A stretch of DNA of 64,000 nucleotides. It comes from Luteimonas sp. MC1825. Its GTDB lineage: Bacteria > Pseudomonadota > Gammaproteobacteria > Xanthomonadales > Xanthomonadaceae. This document shows positions 15,372 through 22,287 of the stretch, one piece after another. The notes under the pieces were generated by a model, which was given only the letters and a program-made list of their open reading frames with translations, was not told the DNA's origin and did not search any database. The number at the start of each line of letters is the position of its first letter. Position 1 is the first letter of the stretch. The translations under genes and the position numbers were made by a program. The stretch is taken from positions 62,001-126,000 of the forward strand of contig NZ_CP061714.1 in NCBI RefSeq assembly GCF_014764385.1. Reading direction: 5' to 3'.

Positions 15372-15690
15372 GTCACTGCGCAAGCGCCGTCGTGTGCCGC
15401 GGGTTGCTCTTCGGATAGTCCGCACCAGCGCGAAGGGTCGCTCCGTTCAACACTGCCTGAGCCCGCAGCGGGCTCCGCACCAACACCGTGACCTTAAGCA
15501 TTTGGCGCTGCCAAGCGGCCCCAACTTCGGGAGCAGTCGCTCGTCTCAACGGTGCGCAGGCCTGCCGCAGGCAGCTTCTAGGCGCGTCCGGACGTCCCGG
15601 CCAGATTGGCCAAAGGTGTTGTAGTGTTCGGCTCAGGGCTTGGGCTGCGGGTTGTCCGGGTCGGGGAGTGCACCATCCGGGCCAGCTGCC
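15372..15690 (+). other. Cassette c35: ORF-less cassette, family C
   Basis: Homologue of c24 from GTCACTGCGCAAGCGCCGTC to the end GGGCCAGCTGCC; the 3' module is at 15616-15648. Frames that are open in c24 are not conserved here, which argues against a protein. Confidence 0.68.
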
Positions 15691-15802
15691 GCCTAACAAT
15701 GCGTTCAAGCCGAACCCGCTTCGTTACGCGGCCCAGGCGGCAGGTAAAGCTTGCCACCTGGTCCACTCCACTACGCGGGTCGGCTTAACTTAGGTGTTAG
15801 GC
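15691..15802 (+). repeat. attC35 (112 bp)
   Basis: R'' at 15691-15697, R' at 15796-15802; CAGGCGGCAG variant. Confidence 0.95.
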
Positions 15803-15807
15803 ATCAC

Positions 15808-16026
15808 ATGACAGATCCTCGCTATCTCCATCAACAGCTTGATTCAGCGGCATGTGTGCTTGCCCAAGAAATATGGGACAAGAAATGGGAGCACATAGCT
15901 GACTTGAAGGCTAAGCCTGTGGAGGAGTGCGATGAGATCATTCGCGAGCTCGAACGTCGCTGCCCTGGATTCACGTCAGAGGCTTATAAACGAGCAATTG
16001 CCAAGGGTATGTTCGATTCTCGGTGA
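15808..16026 (+). CDS. Cassette c36: small helical protein, unknown
   Basis: 72 residues, hydrophilic and mostly helical by composition (KWEHIADLKAKPVEECDEII). No signal, membrane helix or known domain. The ATG is five bases after R' (GTTAGGC-ATCAC-ATG); the stop is 11 bases before attC36. Confidence 0.7.
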   Translation: MTDPRYLHQQLDSAACVLAQEIWDKKWEHIADLKAKPVEECDEIIRELERRCPGFTSEAYKRAIAKGMFDSR

Positions 16027-16036
16027 TGCAAGTGAT

Positions 16037-16096
16037 GCCTAACAATTCATTCAAGCCGACGCCGCTTCGCGGCGCGGCTTAATTCAGGCGTTAGGG
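16037..16096 (+). repeat. attC36 (60 bp)
   Basis: R'' GCCTAAC at 16037-16043; R' GTTAGGG at 16090-16096, matched by CCCTAAC of attC37. Confidence 0.93.
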
Positions 16097-16106
16097 GGTT
16101 GATCAA

Positions 16107-16928
16107 GTGGGTCGCGAACTGAAACGGCTAAAGCGTCGCAAGAGTGTTGTCCAACGCATGGACACGCTCCTTGAGCAGGCGTCCACTACTCTCGTGATTC
16201 ACTATTCCTGCGAGAGTTTCTACGATAAGAACGACGGAAAAACGCCTCGAATTACGTCCATAGCAGTAAGAAACTTGGCGTCCGGCCAGACGGACTCGTT
16301 CTCGATCCACCAAATAGCAGAAGAGCAAAGAGTTCCGTTTGATCTGATTGTGGATCACTACGATGATCTGGAGCGTCAAATGCTTGATCGCTACTTTGAA
16401 TTCTTACGGAGCAGGCAGCACTTCAACTGGTTGCACTGGAACATGCGAGACGTCAACTATGGCTTTGCTGCCTTAGAACATCGGCACCGTGTATTGGGCG
16501 GCCAACCCATCATGATCGCTGAGGACAAAAAGTTTGATCTGTCTCGGGCGCTCATAGACCTCTATGGAGTTGGATATACCGGCCATCCGAGGCTTGAAAC
16601 GCTTCTTGTCAAAAACAACATCACCAATCGCGATTTTCTGACAGGAGTACAGGAAGCGGATGCCTTTGAGAACAAGGAGTTCGTTCGTCTGCACCAATCT
16701 ACGCTTCGGAAGGTGGATACTCTCGCCAACCTATTCGAGCGCACGAACAGCAAGAAGCTCAAGACGAACTCATCATGGGCAGAGCAGTACGGGTACACGC
16801 CGGCTGTTCTAGCAGAATGGGCCAAAGAGTACTGGATCGTTAGTCTTGTCATTGTCGCTGGCGGAGTTCTCACATTTGTCGTAAGGGCGTTTGACCTGTG
16901 GCACCTCCTTGTCCCGGCAACCCCCTAA
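16107..16928 (+). CDS. Cassette c37: membrane-tethered protein with possible RNase H/DEDD-like fold
   Basis: 273 residues starting with GTG, preceded by GGGGG; the longest cassette gene here. Three blocks resemble, in order and spacing, the exonuclease motifs of DEDD proteins: TLVIHYSCESFYD (about 28-40), WLHWNMRDVNYGFAALEHR (about 111-129) and LSRALIDLYG... followed by HQSTLRKVDTLANLF (about 196-210). Several acidic positions are changed, so activity is uncertain. A hydrophobic helix at about 244-263 suggests membrane anchoring. A conserved uncharacterised family is likely; the fold assignment is my inference. The stop is in R''. Confidence 0.72.
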   Translation: MGRELKRLKRRKSVVQRMDTLLEQASTTLVIHYSCESFYDKNDGKTPRITSIAVRNLASGQTDSFSIHQIAEEQRVPFDLIVDHYDDLERQMLDRYFEFLRSRQHFNWLHWNMRDVNYGFAALEHRHRVLGGQPIMIAEDKKFDLSRALIDLYGVGYTGHPRLETLLVKNNITNRDFLTGVQEADAFENKEFVRLHQSTLRKVDTLANLFERTNSKKLKTNSSWAEQYGYTPAVLAEWAKEYWIVSLVIVAGGVLTFVVRAFDLWHLLVPATP

Positions 16929-16982
16929 CAATTCATTCAAGCCGAACCCGCTTCGCGGGTCGGCTTAATTCAGGCGTTAGGC
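16923..16982 (+). repeat. attC37 (60 bp)
   Basis: R'' CCCTAAC at 16923-16929, R' GTTAGGC at 16976-16982; hairpin AACCCGC-TTCG-CGGGT. Confidence 0.93.
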
Positions 16983-17013
16983 CGCTAAGGTCACTTCTTG
17001 GCAAGGGGGAAGA

Positions 17014-17400
17014 ATGAACTACGTCGATCTAGTGGCTGTTCTCGCGGTAACCCAGCTCATCTTCTTCAGCGTACTGGTGGGGCGCGCTCGTGGCCGCTAC
17101 GGGGTCAATGCTCCTGCCGTCACCGGGCATGAAATGTTTGAGCGGGCGTATCGCGTGCAGATGAACACGCTAGAGCTCATGGTCGCCTTCCTGCCGGCCT
17201 TGTTCATTGCTGCAAAGTACTGGCCTCAACCCTATGTCGCCATTGCCGGCGCGGTGTACTTGGCCGGCCGGCTTATCTACTGGCGTAGCTATACGGCAGC
17301 GCCAGCTAGCCGTGCTCTGGGTTTCGCCCTCTCCATGCTGCCGATTCTCGCGCTGATCATTGGCTCGCTGGCCGCTATCATCCGTGGCAGCGCGGCCTAA
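17014..17400 (+). CDS. Cassette c38: MAPEG family membrane protein
   Basis: 128 residues, four hydrophobic helices, and the MAPEG signature FERAYRVQMNTLE at about 42-54 (E-R-x3-R-x2-N pattern that binds glutathione in eukaryotic members). Bacterial MAPEG proteins are inner-membrane glutathione transferase or peroxidase relatives, often without a proven substrate. AAGGGGGA eight bases upstream is a strong ribosome site. The stop TAA lies in R''. Confidence 0.87.
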   Translation: MNYVDLVAVLAVTQLIFFSVLVGRARGRYGVNAPAVTGHEMFERAYRVQMNTLELMVAFLPALFIAAKYWPQPYVAIAGAVYLAGRLIYWRSYTAAPASRALGFALSMLPILALIIGSLAAIIRGSAA

Positions 17401-17506
17401 CAATGCGTTCAAGCCGAACCCGCTTCGTTACGCGGCCCAGGCGGCAGGTAAAGCTTGCCACCTGGTCCGCTTCACTGCGCGGGTCGGCTTAACTTAGTCG
17501 TTAGAT
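17395..17506 (+). repeat. attC38 (112 bp)
   Basis: R'' GCCTAAC at 17395-17401; R' GTTAGAT at 17500-17506, matched by ATCTAAC of attC39. Confidence 0.92.
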
Positions 17507-17551
17507 GTCCGAGGCGCCGTACTGCGAGCGGCTTGGAGCCCTCCGGAATCC

Positions 17552-18178
17552 ATGAAAAGCACTCAAATCCCATACATCACCATCATCATCTGTCTGACGA
17601 CCCTTATCTATTCCATGGGCGTCGCGCTTGCCGTGAGTGGCAATCTGATGGGAAGTGTAAGAATCACTCAGTTAGAGCCCTACGGTGGTGTTACATTCGC
17701 GCACCTAGAGAACCTTGAGTTGTGGCGGTTACTCGCCTCGCAGCTAATACACGTCAAGCAATTGCACATGCTGTTTAACGTGCTGTCACTCGCCCTGCTA
17801 GGGTTCTTTTTAGAGCGACGCGTCCACGGCTTCATGTTCTTTCTGCTTTGGTTTATAGCCGGCGTTACCGGAACTCTAGTGGGCACGCTCTTTGTAACAC
17901 CGCCGTGGAATTTGGGAACAGGCGCGTCTCAAGCAGTCCTAGGCATAGCCGCGTTTGGTCTCGCCTTGTTCCTCAGAGGCGCTATCCAGTCAAGAGCGTT
18001 CCTAATAGTTCTTTGCTTCTCGCTTATACCTGCATTGGCTCTTGACTTCATATATGCCGGATACCCTAAGCCCGGACATGTGGTGCCGCTGCTGATAGGT
18101 GGCATTGCAGGTTTTGTGCACTGCAGGCAGCCTAGCAACGCATTGCAGCACGCACCTCCGCGTGCTGGCGGCGTGTAA
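17552..18178 (+). CDS. Cassette c39: rhomboid-family intramembrane protease
   Basis: 208 residues with six hydrophobic helices. Rhomboid marks: HVKQLHMLFN in helix 2 (His72, Asn76), the serine segment GTGASQAVLG (Ser126) and His176 in PGHVVPLLIGG, giving the Ser-His dyad. The usual GASG is GASQ here, a change near the active serine. Members cleave membrane-spanning substrates within the bilayer. The codon use and lower GC differ from the chromosomal rhomboid at 27451-28236, to which it is only distantly similar. The stop is well before attC39. Confidence 0.82.
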   Translation: MKSTQIPYITIIICLTTLIYSMGVALAVSGNLMGSVRITQLEPYGGVTFAHLENLELWRLLASQLIHVKQLHMLFNVLSLALLGFFLERRVHGFMFFLLWFIAGVTGTLVGTLFVTPPWNLGTGASQAVLGIAAFGLALFLRGAIQSRAFLIVLCFSLIPALALDFIYAGYPKPGHVVPLLIGGIAGFVHCRQPSNALQHAPPRAGGV

Positions 18179-18213
18179 GCCGCAGTTTGTGTTCATTGCC
18201 GCTCCGTGCTCCC

Positions 18214-18273
18214 ATCTAACAATTCGTTCAAGCCGAAACCGCTTCGCGGTTCGGCTTAACTCAGGCGTTAGGC
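18214..18273 (+). repeat. attC39 (60 bp)
   Basis: R'' ATCTAAC at 18214-18220, R' GTTAGGC at 18267-18273; hairpin AAACCGC-TTCG-CGGTT. Confidence 0.92.
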
Positions 18274-18301
18274 GCAGTACGGGGCCGCAAGGAGGCGTGA
18301 A

Positions 18302-18622
18302 GTGAAACTGACCGAATCGGAAGTTCGCCATTTCAAGAATGTGTTGTGGGGCACGCGCTTCTGGGCGTGGTTCCGCTGGGTTCTGTTGGCGATCCTTGGC
18401 TACACCGCCGTCGCACACTTCAGCGACTGGAAGCCTTTGGCCCGTCCGGACTGGTTGGTTGCCGGGGCGCTCTACATGCTTGTCGCTTGGCCAGGCCTCT
18501 GCCGCACCTACGTGTTTCATACGCTTCGCCGCGTTGTGGCGGAGGACCCGGAGGCGCGGGCACAACTTGCCGCAGCTGGCGTTAAGGAGTTCGCGCGTGA
18601 CATATCCACAGGGCGCGCCTAA
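18302..18622 (+). CDS. Cassette c40: two-helix membrane protein
   Basis: 106 residues starting GTG behind a strong AAGGAGG at 18290-18296. Amphipathic N-terminus, hydrophobic helices at about 22-42 and 52-66, and a charged C-terminal helix (RRVVAEDPEARAQLAAAGV). No family recognised. The stop TAA lies in R''. Confidence 0.75.
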   Translation: MKLTESEVRHFKNVLWGTRFWAWFRWVLLAILGYTAVAHFSDWKPLARPDWLVAGALYMLVAWPGLCRTYVFHTLRRVVAEDPEARAQLAAAGVKEFARDISTGRA

Positions 18623-18728
18623 CAATGCGTTCAAGCCGAAGCCACTTCGTTACGCAAAGCACATGGCAGGTAAAGCTTGCCATGTGCTCTGCTCCACTAC
18701 GCGTCTCGGCTTAACTTAGGCGTTAGCC
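18617..18728 (+). repeat. attC40 (112 bp)
   Basis: R'' GCCTAAC at 18617-18623; R' GTTAGCC at 18722-18728, matched by GGCTAAC of attC41. Confidence 0.92.
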
Positions 18729-18732
18729 GCTG

Positions 18733-19305
18733 ATGAGAAATCGACGCTTACTGAAGCTAGCTGCCCTTGCCTTGGTGGTCGCCATGCCGGCGATCGCCTG
18801 GGCCACGTTCAAGCCCGTCCGAATTCTTGCGCCGGCTCTTAACGGGGTGACCTGCGCGGACCGAGTATGCGTCGAGGATCCGTCACGACTCACTGAAGCT
18901 CTGGCGCTGCAACGTGCTGCCGTTGCTGAGGTTGGTCGCAAGCTGGTTCCCCTAAAGGATGCTCCGGTTACGGTGTTCTGCTCCACCCGTCGGTGCTACC
19001 ACTCCTTCGGCGGGGGCATGGAGCGTGGGGCTGCGCTGTTCAATTGGGGTGCAATTCTGCCGCCAGAGTCTTGGGTTCCTTACATCGTGGAGCATGAGTA
19101 CATCCACATGCTTCAAGCCCAGCAGCTCGGTCTGCTGGGGAGGCAACAGACACCCGCTTGGTTCAAAGAAGGCATGCCGTTCTTCGTCAGCGAGCCGCCA
19201 GCCCACGAGCTGCCGGAGTATGCTCGTCCGCTCGCCTCCCGATATCAGGCATGGGAGCAGCGGATCGGCCGTGAAAACGTGTGGGACGCGGCCGCAGGGC
19301 TGTAG
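18733..19305 (+). CDS. Cassette c41: secreted HExxH metalloprotease-like protein
   Basis: 190 residues. A signal peptide (hydrophobic 9-22, cleavage near AWA at 24) is followed by a domain with HEYIH at 121-125 and TPAWFKEGMPFF with Glu146 as probable third zinc ligand, the gluzincin (peptidase MA-like) pattern. Four cysteines at 41-88 fit the periplasm. Expected to be a zinc peptidase outside the cytoplasm; substrate unknown. Only four bases separate R' and the ATG. Confidence 0.78.
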   Translation: MRNRRLLKLAALALVVAMPAIAWATFKPVRILAPALNGVTCADRVCVEDPSRLTEALALQRAAVAEVGRKLVPLKDAPVTVFCSTRRCYHSFGGGMERGAALFNWGAILPPESWVPYIVEHEYIHMLQAQQLGLLGRQQTPAWFKEGMPFFVSEPPAHELPEYARPLASRYQAWEQRIGRENVWDAAAGL

Positions 19306-19310
19306 TACGC

Positions 19311-19422
19311 GGCTAACAATTCGTTCAAGCCGAAACCGCTTCGTTACAGCAAAGTCATGGCAGGAAAAGCTTGCCATGCCTTTGCCTCCACTACGCAGTT
19401 CGGCTTAACTCAGGCGTTAGGC
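19311..19422 (+). repeat. attC41 (112 bp)
   Basis: R'' GGCTAAC at 19311-19317, R' GTTAGGC at 19416-19422; central arms diverged (TCATGGCAGGAAAAGC). Confidence 0.9.
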
Positions 19423-19441
19423 ACCAATGGGGGAGCTATCG

Positions 19442-19885
19442 ATGCTCGAGGTTCTTTCCGCGCTGGCGAACATTGCGACGGCCTGCGCGGTCATCGTGGC
19501 TGCGTGGCAGCTAGTCCTGTCGCAGAAACAAGCTGTCACGACCTTCGAGGACTCCTTGGCCAAGGAGTACCGTGATATTGCAGTCACTCTGCCGGTCAAA
19601 GCGCTGCTTGGCGAGACTCTCAGTGAGTCAGAGCACATCGACAAGTTCGATGAGTTCTACAGGTACTTTGATCTGTGCAATCAACAAGCGTTTCTTAAGC
19701 AGTCCGGTCGGGTATCCGACAGAACTTGGCGGTTCTGGCTTGAGGGCATCGCATCGAACCTCAAGCGTCCTGCTTTTGAGCGCGCATGGTCGGAAGTCGC
19801 TGCCCGCTCCAATGGCGACTTCGCAGAGTTGCGCGCTCTAGTCCCGCCCAAGCCCCTGACCCCCAGTGGCAAGGTTGGTGCCTAA
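19442..19885 (+). CDS. Cassette c42: single-helix membrane-anchored protein
   Basis: 147 residues from the ATG at 19442, which has GGGGGAG at the right distance; an ATG at 19427 in the same frame would add five residues but destroys that spacing. One N-terminal hydrophobic helix (about 8-26) is followed by a soluble helical domain with FDEFYRYFDLCNQQAFL and RTWRFWLEGIASNLKRPAF. The layout resembles small DUF4760-like proteins; not certain. The stop TAA lies in R''. Confidence 0.72.
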   Translation: MLEVLSALANIATACAVIVAAWQLVLSQKQAVTTFEDSLAKEYRDIAVTLPVKALLGETLSESEHIDKFDEFYRYFDLCNQQAFLKQSGRVSDRTWRFWLEGIASNLKRPAFERAWSEVAARSNGDFAELRALVPPKPLTPSGKVGA

Positions 19886-19939
19886 CCATTCATTCAAGCC
19901 GACGCCACTTCGTGGCGCGGCTTAATTCAAGTGTTAGAC
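19880..19939 (+). repeat. attC42 (60 bp)
   Basis: R'' GCCTAAC at 19880-19886; R' GTTAGAC at 19933-19939, matched by GTCTAAC of the next site. Stem ACGCCAC-TTCG-TGGCGC shows a paired change. Confidence 0.92.
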
Positions 19940-19953
19940 CGCACGAGAGCCTT

Positions 19954-20379
19954 ATGCGAAAGCCCCTGTACCTTGTTATTTCATTACTGTTTCTAGGCTA
20001 TGGACTGATTCGTCTTGGGGTAGGCGGCGCACTGCTCGGGCAAAAGATCGGGCTGATAGACTTCCAAGCATTCCATGAGCCAATCACAGAGATTGGCAAT
20101 TTCCTGGAAAGATCCAGAAACAAGCAAGTAGTTCCCGTCTCTGTGGCTGGATATGTCAGCTACATCGCACTGATGGGACTGGTGCTTTCTGTTGGTGCCC
20201 TTGGAGCCCTGAGGCATAGATCCTTCGGATTGAAGTTTATTGGTGCATTTCTATTGATGTATGCACTGCTATTCGTAAACTTCCAAACTATCAATCCAAA
20301 AGCAATTCATTTGGCCGTCTGTGCAGTTCTGTTCGGCGCATCGCTTTGGACAAGAAAGGGGCTTGGCAATGCGGTCTAA
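19954..20379 (+). CDS. Cassette c43: four-helix membrane protein
   Basis: 141 residues with hydrophobic helices near 5-27, 62-82, 88-108 and 114-132. No family recognised. The sequence is AT-richer than its neighbours. The ATG follows GAGAGCC at about 6 bases. The stop TAA lies in R'' of the attC that the IS has split. Confidence 0.72.
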   Translation: MRKPLYLVISLLFLGYGLIRLGVGGALLGQKIGLIDFQAFHEPITEIGNFLERSRNKQVVPVSVAGYVSYIALMGLVLSVGALGALRHRSFGLKFIGAFLLMYALLFVNFQTINPKAIHLAVCAVLFGASLWTRKGLGNAV

Positions 20380-20399
20380 CAATTCATTCAAGCCGAACC
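20374..20399 (+). repeat. attC43, left half (interrupted by IS)
   Basis: R'' GTCTAAC at 20374-20380 followed by AATTCATTCAAGCCGAACC, the spelling used by the 60-bp sites. It breaks off at the IS end. Confidence 0.85.
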
Positions 20400-20452
20400 G
20401 GTAGTTCCTTCGCTTCAGTGGACACCCTGACCTAACGATCAGGAGTGTCTTT

Positions 20453-20809
20453 ATGCCTACGCCAGGCCCCCGAACAACCTATCGCTACACAGACCACTTC
20501 AAGGCCACCGCAGTACGCCTGAGTGAGCTTCCCGGCGTCTCCGTCGCCGATGTTGCCGAGTCGCTTTACATCCACCCTTTCATGTTGTCTCGTTGGCGCA
20601 AGTTGGCCCGCGAGGGAGTGATCGTGACCAAGGGTACGGAGCTGGACAAGACAGTAGCCGCAGAGCTCAAGGCGCTGCGGGAAGTGAAGCGGAAGTACGA
20701 AAGGCTGCAGGTCGAGCATGACCTTTTAAAGAAAGCCATCGCGTTCACTTCGGCTCGAAAGCCGAGGTCTTCGCCTTCATCGCGCACCACCAGGAAGCCT
20801 GTCCGGTGA
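20453..20809 (+). CDS. IS3-family transposase OrfA
   Basis: 118 residues. Residues 12-50 form a helix-turn-helix of the transposase_8 type ([20 protein letters not shown], then [10 protein letters not shown]), which binds the terminal repeats. Residues 66-96 form a leucine-zipper-like coiled coil ([20 protein letters not shown]). The heptamer TTTAAAG at 20725-20731 lies in the correct phase for -1 frameshifting, which would join OrfA to OrfB. Confidence 0.92.
   Translation: MPTPGPRTTYRYTDHFKATAVRLSELPGVSVADVAESLYIHPFMLSRWRKLAREGVIVTKGTELDKTVAAELKALREVKRKYERLQVEHDLLKKAIAFTSARKPRSSPSSRTTRKPVR
20725..20731 (+). promoter_or_regulatory. -1 ribosomal frameshift heptamer T TTA AAG
   Basis: In orfA phase the bases read T-TTA-AAG, a classical X-XXY-YYZ slippery site. 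After a -1 slip the frame continues without a stop into orfB, and the joined stretch ([20 protein letters not shown]) is what IS3 OrfAB proteins show before the OrfB domain. Confidence 0.75.
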
Positions 20810-21615
20810 GAACGATGTGCCGGCTCTACGGCGTCAGCGCCTCCGGCTTCTACGCGTGGCAGCAGCGACCGCCGAGCCAGCGTGCTCACGACGACGCAGC
20901 GTTGATCGATCGGATTCGCACCGTCCATGCGCAGAGCCGCGAGACCTATGGCAGTCCGCGTGTGCATGCAGCCCTTCAGCAGTCGGGCGAACCAGTTGGC
21001 CGGCGTCGGGTCGAGCGATTGATGCGGGAAACAGGCGTCCGGGCCTGCTCGTCGAGGCAGTATCGCCAGAGACCGGGGCTTGCCCGGTTCCTCGGCAGCG
21101 TCGAGAGTCGTGCGCATGCGGTGGACGTCAGCGCCATCGACAAGGTCTGGGTGGCCGACGTGACGTATCTCAAAGTGCGCGGCGAGTGGCGCTACCTGGC
21201 CACCGTCATGGATCGCCACTCGCGACGGCTGCTCGGATGGGCGTTGGGCAAGGATCGAACAACGACACTGACGCGCCGTGCGCTGGCTGCCGCGCTGCGC
21301 ACGCGCAAGCCTGCAGACGGCACCGTGTTCCACAGCGATCGCGGCATCGAGTTCATTGCCGGCGACTTCAAGCGCCAGGTGCAGCGCGCCGGCCTCGCCC
21401 AATCGGTCAACCGCCCCAAGCGCATGAACGATAACGCGCACATGGAGTCCTGGAACAAGTCGATGAAGTCCGACATGTATCACCGACAGACCTTCGCCAG
21501 CGACCAGGACCTGCACGCGGCCATCCGCGGCTACGTCGACTTCTACAACCACCAGCGCCTACACTCGGCGCTGGGTTACACCGCACCCGCCGACTACGAG
21601 CGCAGATGCGCCTAA
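20806..21615 (+). CDS. IS3-family transposase OrfB (DDE integrase)
   Basis: 269 residues when counted from the GTG at 20806; more likely made as an OrfAB fusion by frameshifting. HTH_21 region at about 35-90 ([16 protein letters not shown]) and an rve integrase domain at about 105-230. Catalytic acids are in [18 protein letters not shown] and [11 protein letters not shown]. The C-terminal [19 protein letters not shown] is typical. Intact, so the element may be active. Confidence 0.93.
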   Translation: MRTMCRLYGVSASGFYAWQQRPPSQRAHDDAALIDRIRTVHAQSRETYGSPRVHAALQQSGEPVGRRRVERLMRETGVRACSSRQYRQRPGLARFLGSVESRAHAVDVSAIDKVWVADVTYLKVRGEWRYLATVMDRHSRRLLGWALGKDRTTTLTRRALAAALRTRKPADGTVFHSDRGIEFIAGDFKRQVQRAGLAQSVNRPKRMNDNAHMESWNKSMKSDMYHRQTFASDQDLHAAIRGYVDFYNHQRLHSALGYTAPADYERRCA

Positions 21616-21648
21616 CCAACGGGTGTCCACTTTATCGAAGGAAGTCCC

Positions 21649-21715
21649 CATGGCAGGAAGAGCTTGCCATGTGTGCCGCTCCACTGCGCGGGTCGGCTTA
21701 GCTTAGGCGTTAGGC
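21649..21715 (+). repeat. attC43, right half (interrupted by IS)
   Basis: CATGGCAGGAAGAGCTTGCC continues a 112-bp type attC to R' GTTAGGC at 21709-21715. This half reads CGGCTTAGCTTAGG, the spelling of long sites, unlike the left half. Confidence 0.85.
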
Positions 21716-21747
21716 CTCGCACTCACGCTCTATGGTATCCGTCAATC

Positions 21748-22197
21748 ATGCGCTTAGTTCAGCTCGTCCGCAGACATTTTCCAGTACGGCGAATAGTCAT
21801 TTGCGCACTGGCCGGTCTTCTTATTTTTTACCACACGTACACTCTCTTCGATTTGTACTTTGGCTCAGGCACTGATTTGTACGAAGATGGGGGCGGACAT
21901 GCATACCCCTTGTTTGAGCACACGCAATCTATTCTTCGCGTGATGATTGTCGTCAGCCTGGTTTTCGTGGCCATGAACAGGCGATTCGCTCTATATGGAA
22001 TGTGGGCTGCAATATCGGCGCTGGTAGCGACTCACTACTGGGCATTCTTCTTTGACCTCCCGTTTCTTTTCTTGGATGGCAGACACCCGCTCTCATATCT
22101 AAAGGGATTTATCATTCCCACCGTGATTTCGCTTTTGTACTTCTCTGTGAATTCAAAGCGGAAGCCTCGCGAGCCAAGTGCCGCCAGCGAGGGGTGA
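21748..22197 (+). CDS. Cassette c44: membrane protein, unknown
   Basis: 149 residues; hydrophobic helices near 14-32, 61-80, 84-104 and 117-137, with an acidic loop (GSGTDLYEDGGGHAYPLF) between the first two. No family recognised. The cassette sits right after the IS and lost its original 5' partner attC half. The stop is 13 bases before a decayed attC. Confidence 0.7.
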   Translation: MRLVQLVRRHFPVRRIVICALAGLLIFYHTYTLFDLYFGSGTDLYEDGGGHAYPLFEHTQSILRVMIVVSLVFVAMNRRFALYGMWAAISALVATHYWAFFFDLPFLFLDGRHPLSYLKGFIIPTVISLLYFSVNSKRKPREPSAASEG

Positions 22198-22210
22198 GTT
22201 AACCTGCGGC

Positions 22211-22270
22211 GCCTGACCATTCATTCAAGGCGACGCCGCTTCGCGGTGCAGCCTGATTCAGGTGCTGGGT
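22211..22270 (+). repeat. attC44 (60 bp), decayed
   Basis: R'' is GCCTGAC (22211-22217) and R' is GCTGGGT (22264-22270). The hairpin ACGCCGC-TTCG-CGGTGC survives. Likely poorly or not recombinogenic. Confidence 0.7.
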
Positions 22271-22287
22271 CCGCATGGGGGTTTGTC

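Larger units (their letters stand above)
20400..21648 (+). mobile_element. IS3-family insertion sequence inside attC43
   Basis: About 1.25 kb with 28-bp imperfect terminal inverted repeats: left 20400-20427 and right 21621-21648 share TTCCTTCG and AGTGGACACCC. Two overlapping frames, orfA and orfB, encode the transposase. No target duplication is obvious between ACC on the left and CATGG on the right. The two attC halves outside belong to different attC classes. Confidence 0.9.

Noticed and set aside
21610..21616. GCCTAAC heptamer near the right end of the IS at 20400-21648
   Set aside because: It is the orfB stop region of the IS3 element, has no attC hairpin, and is inside the IS ends; chance match to R''.
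1..22270. CRISPR array (many near-identical repeats at regular distances)
   Set aside because: Repeats are 60 or 112 bp with internal hairpins and core heptamers, and the spacers are 220-860 bp gene-bearing units: attC sites, not CRISPR.
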